A stretch of 64,000 nucleotides of DNA. Origin: Ditylenchus dipsaci. Taxonomy: Eukaryota; Nematoda; Chromadorea; Rhabditida; Anguinidae. The notes under the pieces were generated by a model. The model did no database searches, was not told the DNA's origin, and saw nothing but the letters and a program-made list of their open reading frames with translations. The stretch covers positions 123,587 through 187,586 of the forward strand of contig SADC01000161.1 in NCBI GenBank assembly GCA_004194705.1. Direction: 5' to 3'. A program made the translations under genes and the position numbers. The first letter of the stretch is position 1, and every line of letters begins with the position of its first letter. Shown here in pieces: positions 53,896-64,000 of the stretch.

Positions 53896-54350
53896 TAGAT
53901 TTCAGTGCAAGATATGAAACGCTAGACAAACAGGGGCCAAACGGCGCCTCTTTTCAGGTTCTTATCGAAAAACTTTTACATTTGTATTGCCTTTAAAAAA
54001 AAGAATTATAGAACCATTGACACACTTAGCATTGTTTTGCCAATATTTTCTAATCTCTGAGATTTGATTTTGCAGTAAACTGCTCAAAAAGCGCTAGGTT
54101 GTCAAATTTTAAGTCGGAATCTCGAGCAGCCTTGTAATTCGACGTTTTAGGCAGAATACACTTGAATACGCGCAGGGGCTTGAGAGTTAGAGATGCGCGC
54201 ACACACTTACCTTAGACATAATTCCGAGCAAGACTCTTAAACAAAAGCATTTAAAGACTCTTTTTGCCAGTTCCAGTGACCGAAACGGAGTAGGATAGCC
54301 TTTAGTTAATGACTTAACTACCTCTCGTCAATGAAAGGTCAAAATTAAGA
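53896..54350. other. No gene; one GAGATGCGCGCACAC-family copy
   Basis: 54175-54290 carries AGAGATGCGCGCACACAC and CTTAGACATAATTCCGAGCA. The rest shows nothing. Confidence 0.45.
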
Positions 54351-54354
54351 GCAG

Positions 54355-54485
54355 GTAATTTTCTTATAAAAATTGAAATGGCGGCCAAATGAGGTGCAGC
54401 CAAATGAGTTGCGGCCAAATGAGTTGCGGCCAAATGAGTGCGGCCAAATGAGTGCGGCCAAATGAGTTGCGGCCATATGAGTAGT
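54355..54485. repeat. Tandem repeat TTGCGGCCAAATGAG
   Basis: About eight copies of a 14-16 bp unit. A similar GGCCGCAACTTATTTGGACG array appears at 63915-63975 at the window end. Confidence 0.75.
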
Positions 54486-54529
54486 AACCCACTCACTTGT
54501 CATTTAACAAACTTTTAAGTGTATCTAGG

Positions 54530-54680
54530 TGCTGTGTATGGCGCTCAGTGCCGAAAAAAACATCGTCACCGGGCCTAACTAGTGTTGGAGACCAAGGGTG
54601 CGGGGCGGGTTTTTAAATGTTGCGGTTAAATAAATTGCGGGTTACCGCGTACGGGTAACTGTGTACGAGTTTGCGTGACT
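54530..54680. repeat. GGGTTACCGCGTACGGGTAA repeat, first copy
   Basis: GCCGAAAAAAACATCGTCACC, CGGGCCTAACTAGTGTTGGAG and TTGCGGGTTACCGCGTACGG are shared with 60575-60870. The GCGGGTTT words recall hAT MITE ends. Confidence 0.6.
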
Positions 54681-54839
54681 TTTCGGTTCCTGAATGTACA
54701 GGCTACATTTTGTGTATAAGACATCTTAAAAACGACGACTTTTCTAGATTTTTTGACGGACTGAAATTTGGTATAATTTTCAGATATTATTAAGACTCGC
54801 AACTCAAGCTCCAAAAGAGGCGAAAAGCAAGACTGCGAT

Positions 54840-55930
54840 CAAGAAAAAGTCAGTCAACCGGTCAAAAGGCAGCAAGTTTCAGCTAGAGAAGCACTAAGCC
54901 ATGTTATGGAGAAGCAGAAGCAATCAAAGAAGAGGCTGCAAACCGAGTTAAGGCTGCATGAAGGGTCCGTCTTCGTAAGCCCTTTCAGCTTGTCTAAGAT
55001 ACCACTTTAAAAATTCGTGTACTTCTTCTTAAATGCTTATCTTAATTCCAGTGAAGCATGATGAGCAAGAAAAAATTTTCAAAGCCAGCCGAAGAAATGT
55101 GCAACAGAAAGGTCTTTGTCAAGAAGTGAGTTGAAATTAAAAATCTAACAGCATGACGACAAGCTTCTAGGTAGCAGTGTACCTAAACGGAATACAGCCA
55201 GCTTCCAAGTCGACTTCACCAGTGATGTCATTGCCAAGCTCAAAAGGGACAGAGAAATGCTTCTAAATCTACTCGTTGATTGGCCCAAAACATCATCTCT
55301 TGGATTGGAAAGGCTAACCCTAATCAGATCAGTGCTTTGGAAGACGTCTACAAAAGTCTAGGAGCCAAAAGCAGGCCTGGTACCAATCTTTTACTGGTAA
55401 ATTTGAGATCTCTTTGACATGTTAGCGATTGTGTATGTTTCACTGTTTCAGGCAATCATGTGCGCAGGTTACTTACCGGAGATGGACCCAAGAAGATCGT
55501 TGATATAGTACGCTGCAATGAAAAATGTGGAGCCTTTGAAGAACTTCTTACTTTGCTTGGACAGATCCAGTCGATGGCGAAGTCAACTTTTTTGTCGAAT
55601 GAGCAAGTCATCATGCTTGGCAAATTGACGCATGGCTTCTTCTTGTGCATGAGGGTAAAGTTGTTCAAATTTTCTGTCGTGACTTTTCCATAAGTACGAA
55701 ATTTGATTATTCGGAACATTTTCCGGATGCTTCCGTGACGACTAAGTGCCACCTTCTATGCTCACATGTTGAAGAATTTGTAAAACTAGACAATTTTGGG
55801 AATTGCTGTCGGAGCAGTCAATTGAGTCTCTTCACCGGAAAGTCAACAGCGATGAGAGAAAATTTGATTCAATGAAAATTCGTCCAATAATTTTGAAGAA
55901 ACTTATTGAGAAATCTTATGTGCGTAATGC
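54840..55930 (+). pseudogene. Unknown protein of mobile-element type
   Basis: Coding-like blocks with short introns: VDFTSDVIAKLKRDREMLLN, then WPKTSSLGLERLTLIRSVLW; GDGPKKIVDIVRCNEKCGAF, EELLTLLGQIQSMAKSTFLS; and, near 55750-55920, CHLLCSHVEEFVKLDNFGN, SEQSIESLHRKVNSDERKF. The last pattern (H...HV.EF......G..SEQ..ESLH) recurs in multicopy proteins of invertebrate genomes. I cannot name the family with certainty. Frames slip between blocks. The gene is cut at about 55932 by a GC-rich element. Confidence 0.42.
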
Positions 55931-55931
55931 A

Positions 55932-56568
55932 GACATGTGCACGGGCCGGCCCGGAGCCGGGCCGGAGGGCCTAGGTTTTTCGGCCCGGGCCGGGCTCATA
56001 CATTTCCGCGGTGGTCGGGCCGGGCCTAAGACGATAACACGCAGACGATAAACACTACACAAGACCCAATCACAACGACGAGGAGGATTCTGGAGAGCCT
56101 TCGGGGAGCTTCAAGCCCAGGACAACAATGACCTCCTTTAGATGGTGAAGTACGACCAAGATGGGAATGCGGAGAAGGCTGAAGTTACAAAATTTTGGCA
56201 TGCAAGGAATTCAGGAGGCTTCTGTCTCACACTCACAGCGGTCATATTTCGTAAGTTCGCATTTTTCATATTGAATAATTATGTTAAATATATTTAGTAG
56301 CATCTATCTACCCATATCAAGCAGCCTGAGGCGACGAACATAAAGAACTTGCTCTCTTTCTATGCTCCCAACCGGCCCACTTCGCCGAAATCCAGAAAAT
56401 GAATGAAAATTTATATGACTTTCATTTTCTGTCCCCACATAGATAAAGAGCCGGGCTTCGCGTGCCAGCCCGGCCCGGGCTTCACTTTTGAAATTTCCCG
56501 CGGCCGGGCTCAAAAACATTCGGCAGGCCGGCCGAGCCCTAAAATTTCCGGCACGCACATGTCTGGCG
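55932..56568. mobile_element. GC-rich GGGCCGGCCCGG-ended element
   Basis: AGACATGTGC(A)CGGGCCGGC on the left and GCCGG...GGCACGCACATGTCT on the right are inverted. GGCCCGGGCCGGGC words crowd both ends in an otherwise AT-rich window. A fragment with TCCCGGGCTGAAAAATGTCC is at 48598-48640. hAT-like by the style of its ends. Confidence 0.6.
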
Positions 56569-57310
56569 TATGTACTGTTTGACTTGAATTTTGAGTTGGA
56601 ATTTGTATCCGAATAAAGTTACTTTGTCTTTTCATGTATTGCAGATTTTAAGGTACATATGTTAAATTTTGAAATAATTATCTGATAGTTGGTTACAAAA
56701 GAGTAAAAATCAAAAAAAAGCGCAACAAAAATCACAATGAAATTCTTGGCGTTTTGTTTAAGTTGAACTACAAGAAATTCAAATTTTGAAAGCTGTGAAA
56801 AGAGTGCTCTCACATTTTTTGTCAAAAAAAGTTAACTGAAAATTGGGCACTGCCTGAAATTAACACAATTGATTATAACACAAATTAACAACCGGCGTTA
56901 TCAACCGGTTGATATCGCCGTGGCTATTCGATGACTATTTGATCAACCGAAATCGATCAACCGGTTGATGGTTGATGTGGCGGTGATAAAGTCCAGGCGT
57001 GGCTAAGACTTCTGAACACTATACACTGAACACTGTGTGTCATATATAAGAAACACAAACTTGAGCCACTTTCTCTATATTTCCCCAAATCTTACACTCA
57101 ACCAATATTCTTTTCTTTCTTTTATCACAACATCTCACTTATTCAAAACAAGCACATCCTACTGCTGAATTCTATTTTTCTCAAAAATTCAACAACGAAT
57201 GATCTTTTTAAATCAAAACTGATCTATAACAGTTAAATTTGACTGTCTTATCAATAATCTAACATTTCTTCTGAATCGTATTTTCAGCCAGCTATCGGTA
57301 TATAGCGACC
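56569..57310. other. AT-rich stretch, no gene seen
   Basis: A small mirrored CAACCGGTTGAT cluster lies at 56890-56990. Otherwise nothing recognisable. Confidence 0.35.
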
Positions 57311-57319
57311 TTTTTCTGG

Positions 57320-57575
57320 TATGGTCTAATGAGCGGACACTCGAACTGAGTGACTCGACTCAAGAGTTGGATAGACAAAAAACGAGCGACTCGTATTTTG
57401 AGTCCGACTCGCTGTAGGAACTGGGAGGGCTAAAAAGAACGTGTGCGTTTCTTAAGCCTGACTTGTCCCGATGAGTGGAAACTCGATTTGAGTGACACAA
57501 CTCAGAGACTTTTTGTGTGGACAAGAACGAGTGACTTGGATTTCGAGTCAGGCTCGTTGAAGGACTATTTTGTTT
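57320..57575. repeat. Two-unit tandem duplication of about 120 bp
   Basis: ATGAGCGGACACTCGAACTG and, 140 bp on, ATGAGTGGAAACTCGATTTG start two units that share GAGTGAC, CAGAG/AAGAG, GACAA and CGAGTGACT in order. Confidence 0.55.
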
Positions 57576-58077
57576 AGGTATGTGTGTGTGGTGATTGTTT
57601 TCAGGAATGCCAGGCCCTGAATTTGGCAAATTATTTACTTAATTTACTAGCAATTAGTATAAGTAGCAATACTGAATAAAATGGGATAAGAGAGTGATGT
57701 GGATCGCCACTAGCTGGAGTCTCGTCGCTTTTGGTCCAAGCACCAAAACTCAGAAGTAGAATAGAAGTGCTCCTGTTGAGTTGGGTCCATCCTTTTTATA
57801 ACCTTGGGAAGTAGGGCAGAGAGTCAAAACAGAGGCGTGCCCAACACTTTTTATGTGCTGGTCATCTCAGAAGAGAGAACAATCTAAGCTGTTTAATGGC
57901 TGAGCTATTTGTTTACACAACCAATGGGTTACGCAATTAGTGTATCAACGAAAGCATTTTCTTGCTATTCAATAACTTTCCAGCAGATGGCAGAAAACAG
58001 TTTGAATAAGTGAGCACATTAAAAGAGGCAAAAAAGGAAGAGAACTGGGAATAAAATACAAGAAAATGCAACATTTA

Positions 58078-60047
58078 ACAGACAATCTTTGCTATGAAAT
58101 CGCTTTCGCGACACAGCTCTTTTCTTTGCTGACGATACGCTTGTCCATGGCCTTCAACTTCATCGGCCCGCTTAAAGACGAACGAGCTCGGATTCTTCAA
58201 GCTACACTCCTTCTCATCTGACGCAGCCACCTCCAGAACTTGTTTTCTTGCCGTCCACGGAAAGAAAAGCATTTCAATGCACAATGCCATGCTTCCAACG
58301 AATTTGTTGTCTTGGAATTTTTTTTCGAGTGAGTTGAAAGCAATTCCACAGCTCATTGGGAAACATTGGACGCCCTCCGATGCGCCCGAGCCATGTTGCA
58401 AGTAACACCTTGCAAAAAGCATAAGTAAAATATAAATACAACACACCTGCACAAAGTAGTCGATAAACCTTGCTTCGCCTGAGCCAATCTCAAACTTGTC
58501 CCTTCCATCAGTATCGCGAGCATGTGGAAATAACCAACTGAAAGCTTCATGTAGATCAATAGTGGGAACGTAGACTAAAAATATTCATGTAAAACTTTCT
58601 TCATCGACGGCCAAATATTTGCTTCCCAGAGATTTTAGCATGTCGAACAGCATCGTGAAATCCGGCTCTAGGTAAATTCATCCTCGGTAAAATTCATCCT
58701 CGTAAATTCATTGGAAATTCAATTCCAAAAATTCAGGCTACTGCAGTGTGGAGACGATCCAGAGTCCTGCTCCCAAAAAAAAAAGTATGATAATGAAAAT
58801 TATTCCTGTCAAGAACAAATTAGAGGATGAATTTACCGGAGGATAAATTTACCGGAGGATGAATTTACCGGAGGATGATTTTACCGAGGATGAATTGTGC
58901 CCGTGAAATCCCCCTCTTCCTTGTATTTACGCGTCAGACCAAGCTTTTGAACCCTCCTATACAAAACCGTGCAAAAATGTGCAAAGCACCCGTGTTTCTC
59001 AGCCACTAAATGGAACAAATGCAGGGTTTCTACATGGGTAATCATTTAACATAACTCACAATTGTAGTGATGCTCAAATGAGGCAATCAAAGTTCTTTCG
59101 AAATCCATGTGGGCGTGCCTGACTCTGCTATCTGGAACCAACTGACGTACGGCGGCAAAAAATCGATCATAGGTCCGCCGAGACTTCTTTGGTAGCAAAG
59201 CATGTAAGCATGGGATAAACTTTCTCCTTGCTTGGCGTGTAGCGTCAACAACTGTTTCCAACCTTTCGGCACGAGTGCAAAAGTGCCATCAATCCCATCA
59301 TTCACTGTTCTCGAGAAACTAAAACAACATATTAAAGTAAATTAAAACCGTTCACAAGCAGTAGATCGACGAAAAATTACTTCCATCAAGGCTGGTGTTG
59401 AAAAATGATAATTCGCCTGTCTGAAGGGCCACTGTCGAATAGAACGAAAAGATTTCCTTATAATTTTGAAGTTCTAATGGAATAGTCATCTGGAAAGATT
59501 CGTCGTCGTTCTCGGATCCGCATCTCGCTTCTGTAAAAGACAAAACGCCACTCGAAAAAATTTAACTACGAGGTTCAAACTAACCCTCGATGGTAATTGA
59601 TGACACCAGCAGTGCTTACCATACTCACCCGAGCCTTGACCTTGCTAGACACATGCTCCACTAAGTTTGAATGAATTACGCGTGGCGCAGCCTAGGAGTG
59701 TGGAATAAAGTCTTTGAATGTTTATAGAAAATAATAATACAAAACCTGATCTTGAAGAGCAAGTACCGAAATCTGGGCTTTCAACGTTCTCATATCCATA
59801 TCAACTTTTGCTGTAACATGTGAATGATCTCCTTTGCTTTTTCCAATGCATTGATCATCTCGGTTGGTCTCAATTGCAGATTTGCACCCTTTTCCATGCA
59901 TGACGCATCGCCAGTGTTTACTCCCACTGCATTGGGTTGTCTTGAACACCTGTAATATTCAATGCCATAAACTCTCGATAAAGGCCTGAAAGAAAAGACA
60001 TGAATAATTATTTCTGGAACATTTTGTTGCATAGCCAATTTATCCAA
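58078..60047 (-). pseudogene. MULE (Mutator-like) transposase with FLYWCH-type finger
   Basis: From the N-terminus: GIEYYRC then KHWRCVMHGKGCKSAIET and GDHSHVT (59810-59980), a FLYWCH-like zinc finger. Then VNDGIDGTFALVPKGWKQLL and TLHAKQGE (about 59230-59305), the DGTF block of MULE transposases. A frame change leads to FIPCLHALLPKKSRRTYDRF and HAHMDFERTLIASFEHHYNC (59046-59200), the DFE block. A C-terminal part lies at 58078-58580. The short introns keep GT-AG ends. Mutator-like enzymes cut and paste elements with long inverted ends; no matching ends are identified. At least three frame slips are present. Confidence 0.72.
58672..58892. mobile_element. Iteron-ended repeat, GAGGATGAATTTACCG word
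   Basis: GGTAAATTCATCCTC two to three times on the left (58672-58715), and mirrored GAGGATGAATTTACCG four times on the right (58824-58890). It lies in an intron of the MULE gene. Confidence 0.65.
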
Positions 60048-60049
60048 AA

Positions 60050-60575
60050 CATTGTATGTAAAACAGATTGTTTCAAAACACTATATGTTAGAAACAATTT
60101 GTGCTGTAATCAATTTGTGTTAGAAACAGTTTGTGCTATAATCAATTAATGTTAGAAACAATTTGTGTTAAAATCAATTGTATTAATTTCAGGTAGTGCG
60201 AAAATGACTTTATGTCTTAGAACACCATGCAAAGAGTACTGGAGGGTAGCTGGATACCTTATTTCCTGTTTTGGTCACTAGAACTAGCCAAAAAGTATAT
60301 GCATAATATGCAAGTTAAGAAAACGCGATTTGGCTGGTGACATCTGAGCTAATTTACCGAAAAATCACTGAACGTACGAAAAACACACTCCGTGTTGAAA
60401 AATTATCGCTGCATTCTGTTCTCACAATATTTATTACAATGTTTTTATACAGAAATGCTGCTATAGATTTGGGCTGTAGTTTGTTTGGGTGGTATCCAGT
60501 TGAAAGAGGCATGCAGGAAAATAATTTTAAGTGCTAACTAGAAAATCGGCCCGAAAAACTGACGGACCGTATAAG
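60050..60575. other. No gene seen; short tandem and family fragments
   Basis: GTTAGAAACAATTTGTG words repeat at 60085-60175. 60215-60310 carries GAGTACTGGAGGGTAGCTGG and GGTCACTAGAACTAGCC, related to 37985-38375. Confidence 0.4.
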
Positions 60576-60870
60576 TATCTAGGTGTCGTGTTGGCACTTA
60601 GCCGAAAAAAAGCATCGTCACCGGGCCTAGAAATTTAAATTCATCCGTGAAACTAGTGTTGGAGCGGGCGGGTTTGGAAGCGGGTTTTCAGAAATGTGTG
60701 GTAACCCGCAAGTTTGCGGGTTTTTCATGTTTTTTCTGAATAAAATACGGTAAATTACAAAAAAAAATTGAAATAAATTGCGGGTTACCGCGTACGGTAA
60801 TTGCGTACGGGTTTGCCGGCGGGTTTGAAAAATTTGCCGGGCAGGTTTGCGGGTTTACCCGTCACCCCAA
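60575..60870. repeat. GGGTTACCGCGTACGG repeat, second, longer copy
   Basis: Collinear with 54530-54680 and extends further. GCGGGTTT and CGGGTTTGCGGGTTTACCCG words lie at both ends. Confidence 0.6.
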
Positions 60871-61370
60871 TACTACATGAAACGACCGTAAACAAGAATT
60901 TGTAACCTAATTAAAACAATGTTGATAAAAAGGGCTTGATCAAAACTGTATTTCACAATCAACATATGCACACAAAATTTTTGATAAACATGGCCAGTCT
61001 GACATTCAGGCCAAAAAGTGTCCAACCCCCTTTTTAGTGTCCGTCCGGTTTTTCCATTCAAAGTTTTGCAGTCAGACGTTGTCTTCACAAGCCAAAACAG
61101 CGTATTTAGGTCAGGCGCCATTTGTCCTAGGAAGCCAAACGGCTCAGGCGCCATTTTTACTATACCCGTTTTTATAGGCGCTCCCAGGGGTATGGGCTAG
61201 CTGGGCTAGCTGGGCTATAGCCCCTTCCCTGTCAGGTTGCCTATTGTTAATAAATTGTTCGCCAATTTCAGCTTTATCGACTTCATCAATTATTCAATGG
61301 AGGGAAAATCGTTAAATCGGTACTTTTGTCTTGTCTATTTTCTATATATGCCTTGGTATTTATGCTCGTG
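60871..61370. other. No gene seen
   Basis: GGCTCAGGCGCCATTT and GGTCAGGCGCCATTT repeat at 61110-61155, and GCTAGCTGGGCTA at 61195-61220. Open frames here show no domain. Confidence 0.35.
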
Positions 61371-61410
61371 ATTTTAGGCTAGCAATGATGCAAACAATCA
61401 TGCCGAAACT

Positions 61411-63060
61411 ATGCACGAAAATGGTGGTCTTGGCAAAGTCAGAGATATTCGTGTTCTAGGTAATGAAATGCTGGTAGGTCTTTCACCGCTGTGTTTGAAA
61501 TTTTTTGTGTGATAGCTTGTTTGTTAACAGGTGTCGATTTTTTGAGTTTGCCTGCGGCTGATCGATGCGTGTGGAGCTGGTTAGCAAGAAGTGGAATCAT
61601 CTGTCTAGAATGAAAGTTGGAACAAGTATGAACGTGGCAAGAAAGCATTTTATTGACTATGATAAGTGGCAAAATGCATTCCCGAAGGTCGACTTCATCA
61701 AACTTCACACAATATTTATCGGTTTTGAATTTCAGTTCAAGTCACTATTTCTTCGTTGTTGCAGACGCACCAAAGAATTGAACCTTTCCTTTGACAATAC
61801 CAGTGTGCCGGCCCTGCTTCCATTGCTTCCGAATCTACGTCATATCGCTTGCATGGACACAGTCTGTCGAACACTGCATTAGCGGTCATCTCTGACAAAT
61901 TTCCTTGTCTATTTCTTTGAAAATTAATTGCCCAGTAATTAACTCTCACATTTTCCAGGATTAAACTTTTTTATTTAGGAAGTTGATAGTTTTGGCATCA
62001 CATCAATTCTTGAAAAATGCAAGCACCTAAAATCCTGGCAGTCCTCGGTTCTACGAATTCTCTCTCTTCTCTCATGAAGACTATAAATTTAAACTCTTCC
62101 GCCAGCACTGAAGTGTACATTTGGGACCGTTCTGACCGTCTTTTATTCTTCAAGCTGTTGGTTGACAAAGAATACAGTTGGAATCTATCGAATTGAGAGA
62201 GCTCTGTCTTTCTAGGTCGGAAATGTATTCGCCCTCCAAGAAAAATGTCTTCTGCGCAATTAGCTTCGACAGGTAATGTTCCAATTCGCGTGTTGCAAGC
62301 ACCTAGACGTTGTATTTGGGTTGCTGGGCAAATTGAAGCTTGAATAACTTGATTTCGACTGTTGTGTATTTCAGATTGAGATACTTAGCATTAAAGATCT
62401 GCGTTTATGTGTTCCCTACTTTCGTTCAGCTGGCCAAAATCTTTCTAGACTTGAAGCTTTGGAGTTGGACGTTTTTGACCATACAAAAGGGACTTAATAA
62501 TGTAGGTTCAGTATTCAGAAGTCAAAAAGAATCCTGATAATTTCAGTGTTTGAAGTGATCGCTAGCAAATGTCCGAACTTGAAGCATTCGCTTTTCAGTT
62601 ACTTGAAGAAAATCCTATTAGCGTGAAAAGTTGGCTCTTCTGGCCAGTTTCCAAACTTGTGTTCTGTCCACATTCGCTCAGGCCAGCACAAGTCGCCTAC
62701 AATTCGATGCTCTTTGAGGAACTTTCGCTGAGTGGACGACTGCAGGTTTTTTGCCGCTTTAACGTCTTTTATAATTTTTTCCAGTACTTTTTACACTGAT
62801 GAGGCACTTCCTGTTCAAAAATATATGCGACGCACTCGAACATTGCCGGTTTGTTTTTAGTGTAAATTAGTTTTTAATCTACAACATGTTTTCAGTGCCT
62901 CACCAGAATTTTTTGTAATCGCAGCAGAGAAGAGCGACACAGAAGGATTCCATCGATTGGTGGCTACTCTTACACTATTCACCAAGGAGAACATCCCCAC
63001 ATACTGTCAATGATGAACGCATTCTTCATCTTCGGTTCGCAGTGCTAGCATAGAGGATCT
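61411..63060 (+). CDS. Second F-box/leucine-rich-type protein, frames broken
   Basis: The exon 61411-61477 (MHENGGLGKVRDIRVLGNEM) joins through a GTCTTT...TTAACAG intron to 61531: VDFLSLPAADR, then, one base off, MRVELVSKKWNHLSRMK. This is an F-box split by an intron as in the gene at 42203-49818. Leucine-rich segments follow: KELNLSFDNTSVPALLPLLP, NLRHIACMDT; IEILSIKDLRL-like and RLEALELDVFDHTKG (62380-62490); VIASKCPNLKHSLFSYLKK (62550-62610); FFVIAAEKSDTEGFHRLVAT (62910-62975). The last in-frame stop is near 63013. Later exon borders are approximate. Likely an SCF adaptor, target unknown. Confidence 0.6.
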
Positions 63061-63515
63061 TCCGCAGCATCCATGGGCCAAAGTACGCAGATGACGTGGA
63101 CGTCCTTTCAAGCATGTTGATATAAGTTAAGCAAAAAGAGGCAGCAAATTTATTTTGGAGGAGTGTCGAGCAAACGTAAGATTTGAGTTTTTGATAATTA
63201 TTTTTTGCTTAAACTTATTTTAGGAATTCTTGGCATGATTATACTTAGATGGGATTTATTTGTATGTGCGTGTGTTCTGTGGTCAGTGAATAAATATATT
63301 GCTTATGTTTGTTGGTACATGCTCTGCTTGTGCGTCGTTATGTCAATTTCCATATTTTTTGACTATAGATGGCTAATTGAAGTAGGATACGGATATTTTT
63401 TTCAAACTGTTTCCAGTTCTTAATGCTGCGATTTTAGCAATAGAGAAAAAAATCCATATGTGTGAATTATGGCTTACCCACAGTGAAGTGCGAGTCCCCC
63501 TTTATCGTAGTGTTC
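63061..63515. other. 3' flank of the F-box gene, no gene recognised
   Basis: An open frame at 63205-63423 is hydrophobic but has no recognised domain. It follows a TTTTAG and may be chance. Confidence 0.3.
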
Positions 63516-63705
63516 AATTTTCCCGGCGCCGATTTCCCGGCGCCGATTGTTCCCGGCTTATATAAAAGACAATTGTTCCAGGATATATAAATGACCGATT
63601 GTTCCCGCTAGTATAAAAGCGACAATGTTCCCGCATATTTAAAATGACCGATTGTTCGTCGACCGATTGTTCCGGCTCGTATAAAAGGACAATTGTTCCG
63701 GCTAT
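63516..63705. repeat. CGATTGTTCCCGGC iterons
   Basis: TCCCGGCGCCGAT twice, then GATTGTTCCCGSYTA / TATAAAAGRACAATTGTTCC about seven times in both orientations. It resembles one end of an iteron-ended element whose partner is not seen in the window. Confidence 0.6.
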
Positions 63706-63904
63706 TATATCTCTTGAAGACAGTTTATTTTCAAGTTTTGGATTATTTTTGATATTGCTGTTGTTATTCACCTTCGTCCCATATTTTCCTCTTTTAATCG
63801 ACAATACTTTAGTGCCGAAATGGATTTTAATTTCATTGCTAATCTACTTGCCCGCATAGATCACGTTGAGCAAATAGTTGCACAAAAAATGTAAGCTTAG
63901 TTCG

Positions 63905-64000
63905 ACACACTCATTGGCCGCAACTTATTTGGACGCCCTCATTTAGGAGCCCTCACTTGGGCGCCATTATTTTATATTGATTTTTGTGAGGTAAAGAAAA
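63905..64000. repeat. Window-end repeat (GCCCTCAYTTRGG words)
   Basis: GGACGCCCTCATTTAGGAGC then CCTCACTTGGGCGCC. Probably part of an element continuing past the window. Confidence 0.4.

Overview
This window looks like nuclear DNA of a small-bodied invertebrate animal, most likely a nematode. Genes are split by many introns, mostly 45-60 nt, with GT...(T)TTCAG/TTTAG borders. The recognisable products are animal proteins: a Crk-type SH2-SH3-SH3 adaptor, MOCS3/UBA4, a SETMAR-class histone methyltransferase, an ANKLE1/LEM-3-like GIY-YIG nuclease, histone H3 and three F-box proteins. The nematode placement is inference. It rests on F-box gene style, the gene set, very short introns and two TTAGGC doublets, and a phylogeny of the conserved genes would settle it.

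Layout. 0-5 kb: repeats only, including a foldback element split by a hAT insertion. 5.1-8.5 kb (minus): MOCS3/UBA4, 13 visible exons. 8.9-13.2 kb (plus): Crk, whose SH2 domain is split by a 3-kb intron packed with nested repeats. 14.05-14.87 kb (plus): SET-domain gene, 3' end not visible. 15-20.4 kb: foldback elements and a decayed Tc1/mariner element. 20.7-23.5 kb (plus): F-box gene with an element in intron 2. 24.7-25 kb: possible small secreted protein. 26.1-26.6 kb: GIY-YIG exons. 28.2-28.8 kb (minus): divergent H3 with intron and 3' stem-loop. 29-42 kb: mobile elements, among them one carrying a pogo/Tigger-type transposase tail ORF and one enclosing parts of an unknown gene. 42.2-49.8 kb (minus): F-box/LRR gene with repeat-filled introns. 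50-54 kb: hAT relic holding a piggyBac derivative with about 750-bp inverted ends. 54.8-60 kb: unknown gene cut by a GC-rich element, then a MULE transposase. 61.4-63.1 kb (plus): third F-box gene. 63.5-64 kb: iterated repeats.

Two points matter most. (1) Almost every conserved gene carries single-base frame breaks, and the two arms of the piggyBac derivative differ almost only by one-base length changes. This suggests residual indel errors in the assembly more than mass gene death, so breaks here should not be read as pseudogenization without read support. (2) The window is saturated with inverted-repeat elements whose ends are arrays of a short word repeated several times and mirrored at the other end. 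The word differs between families. These iteron-ended elements are the least explained structures here.
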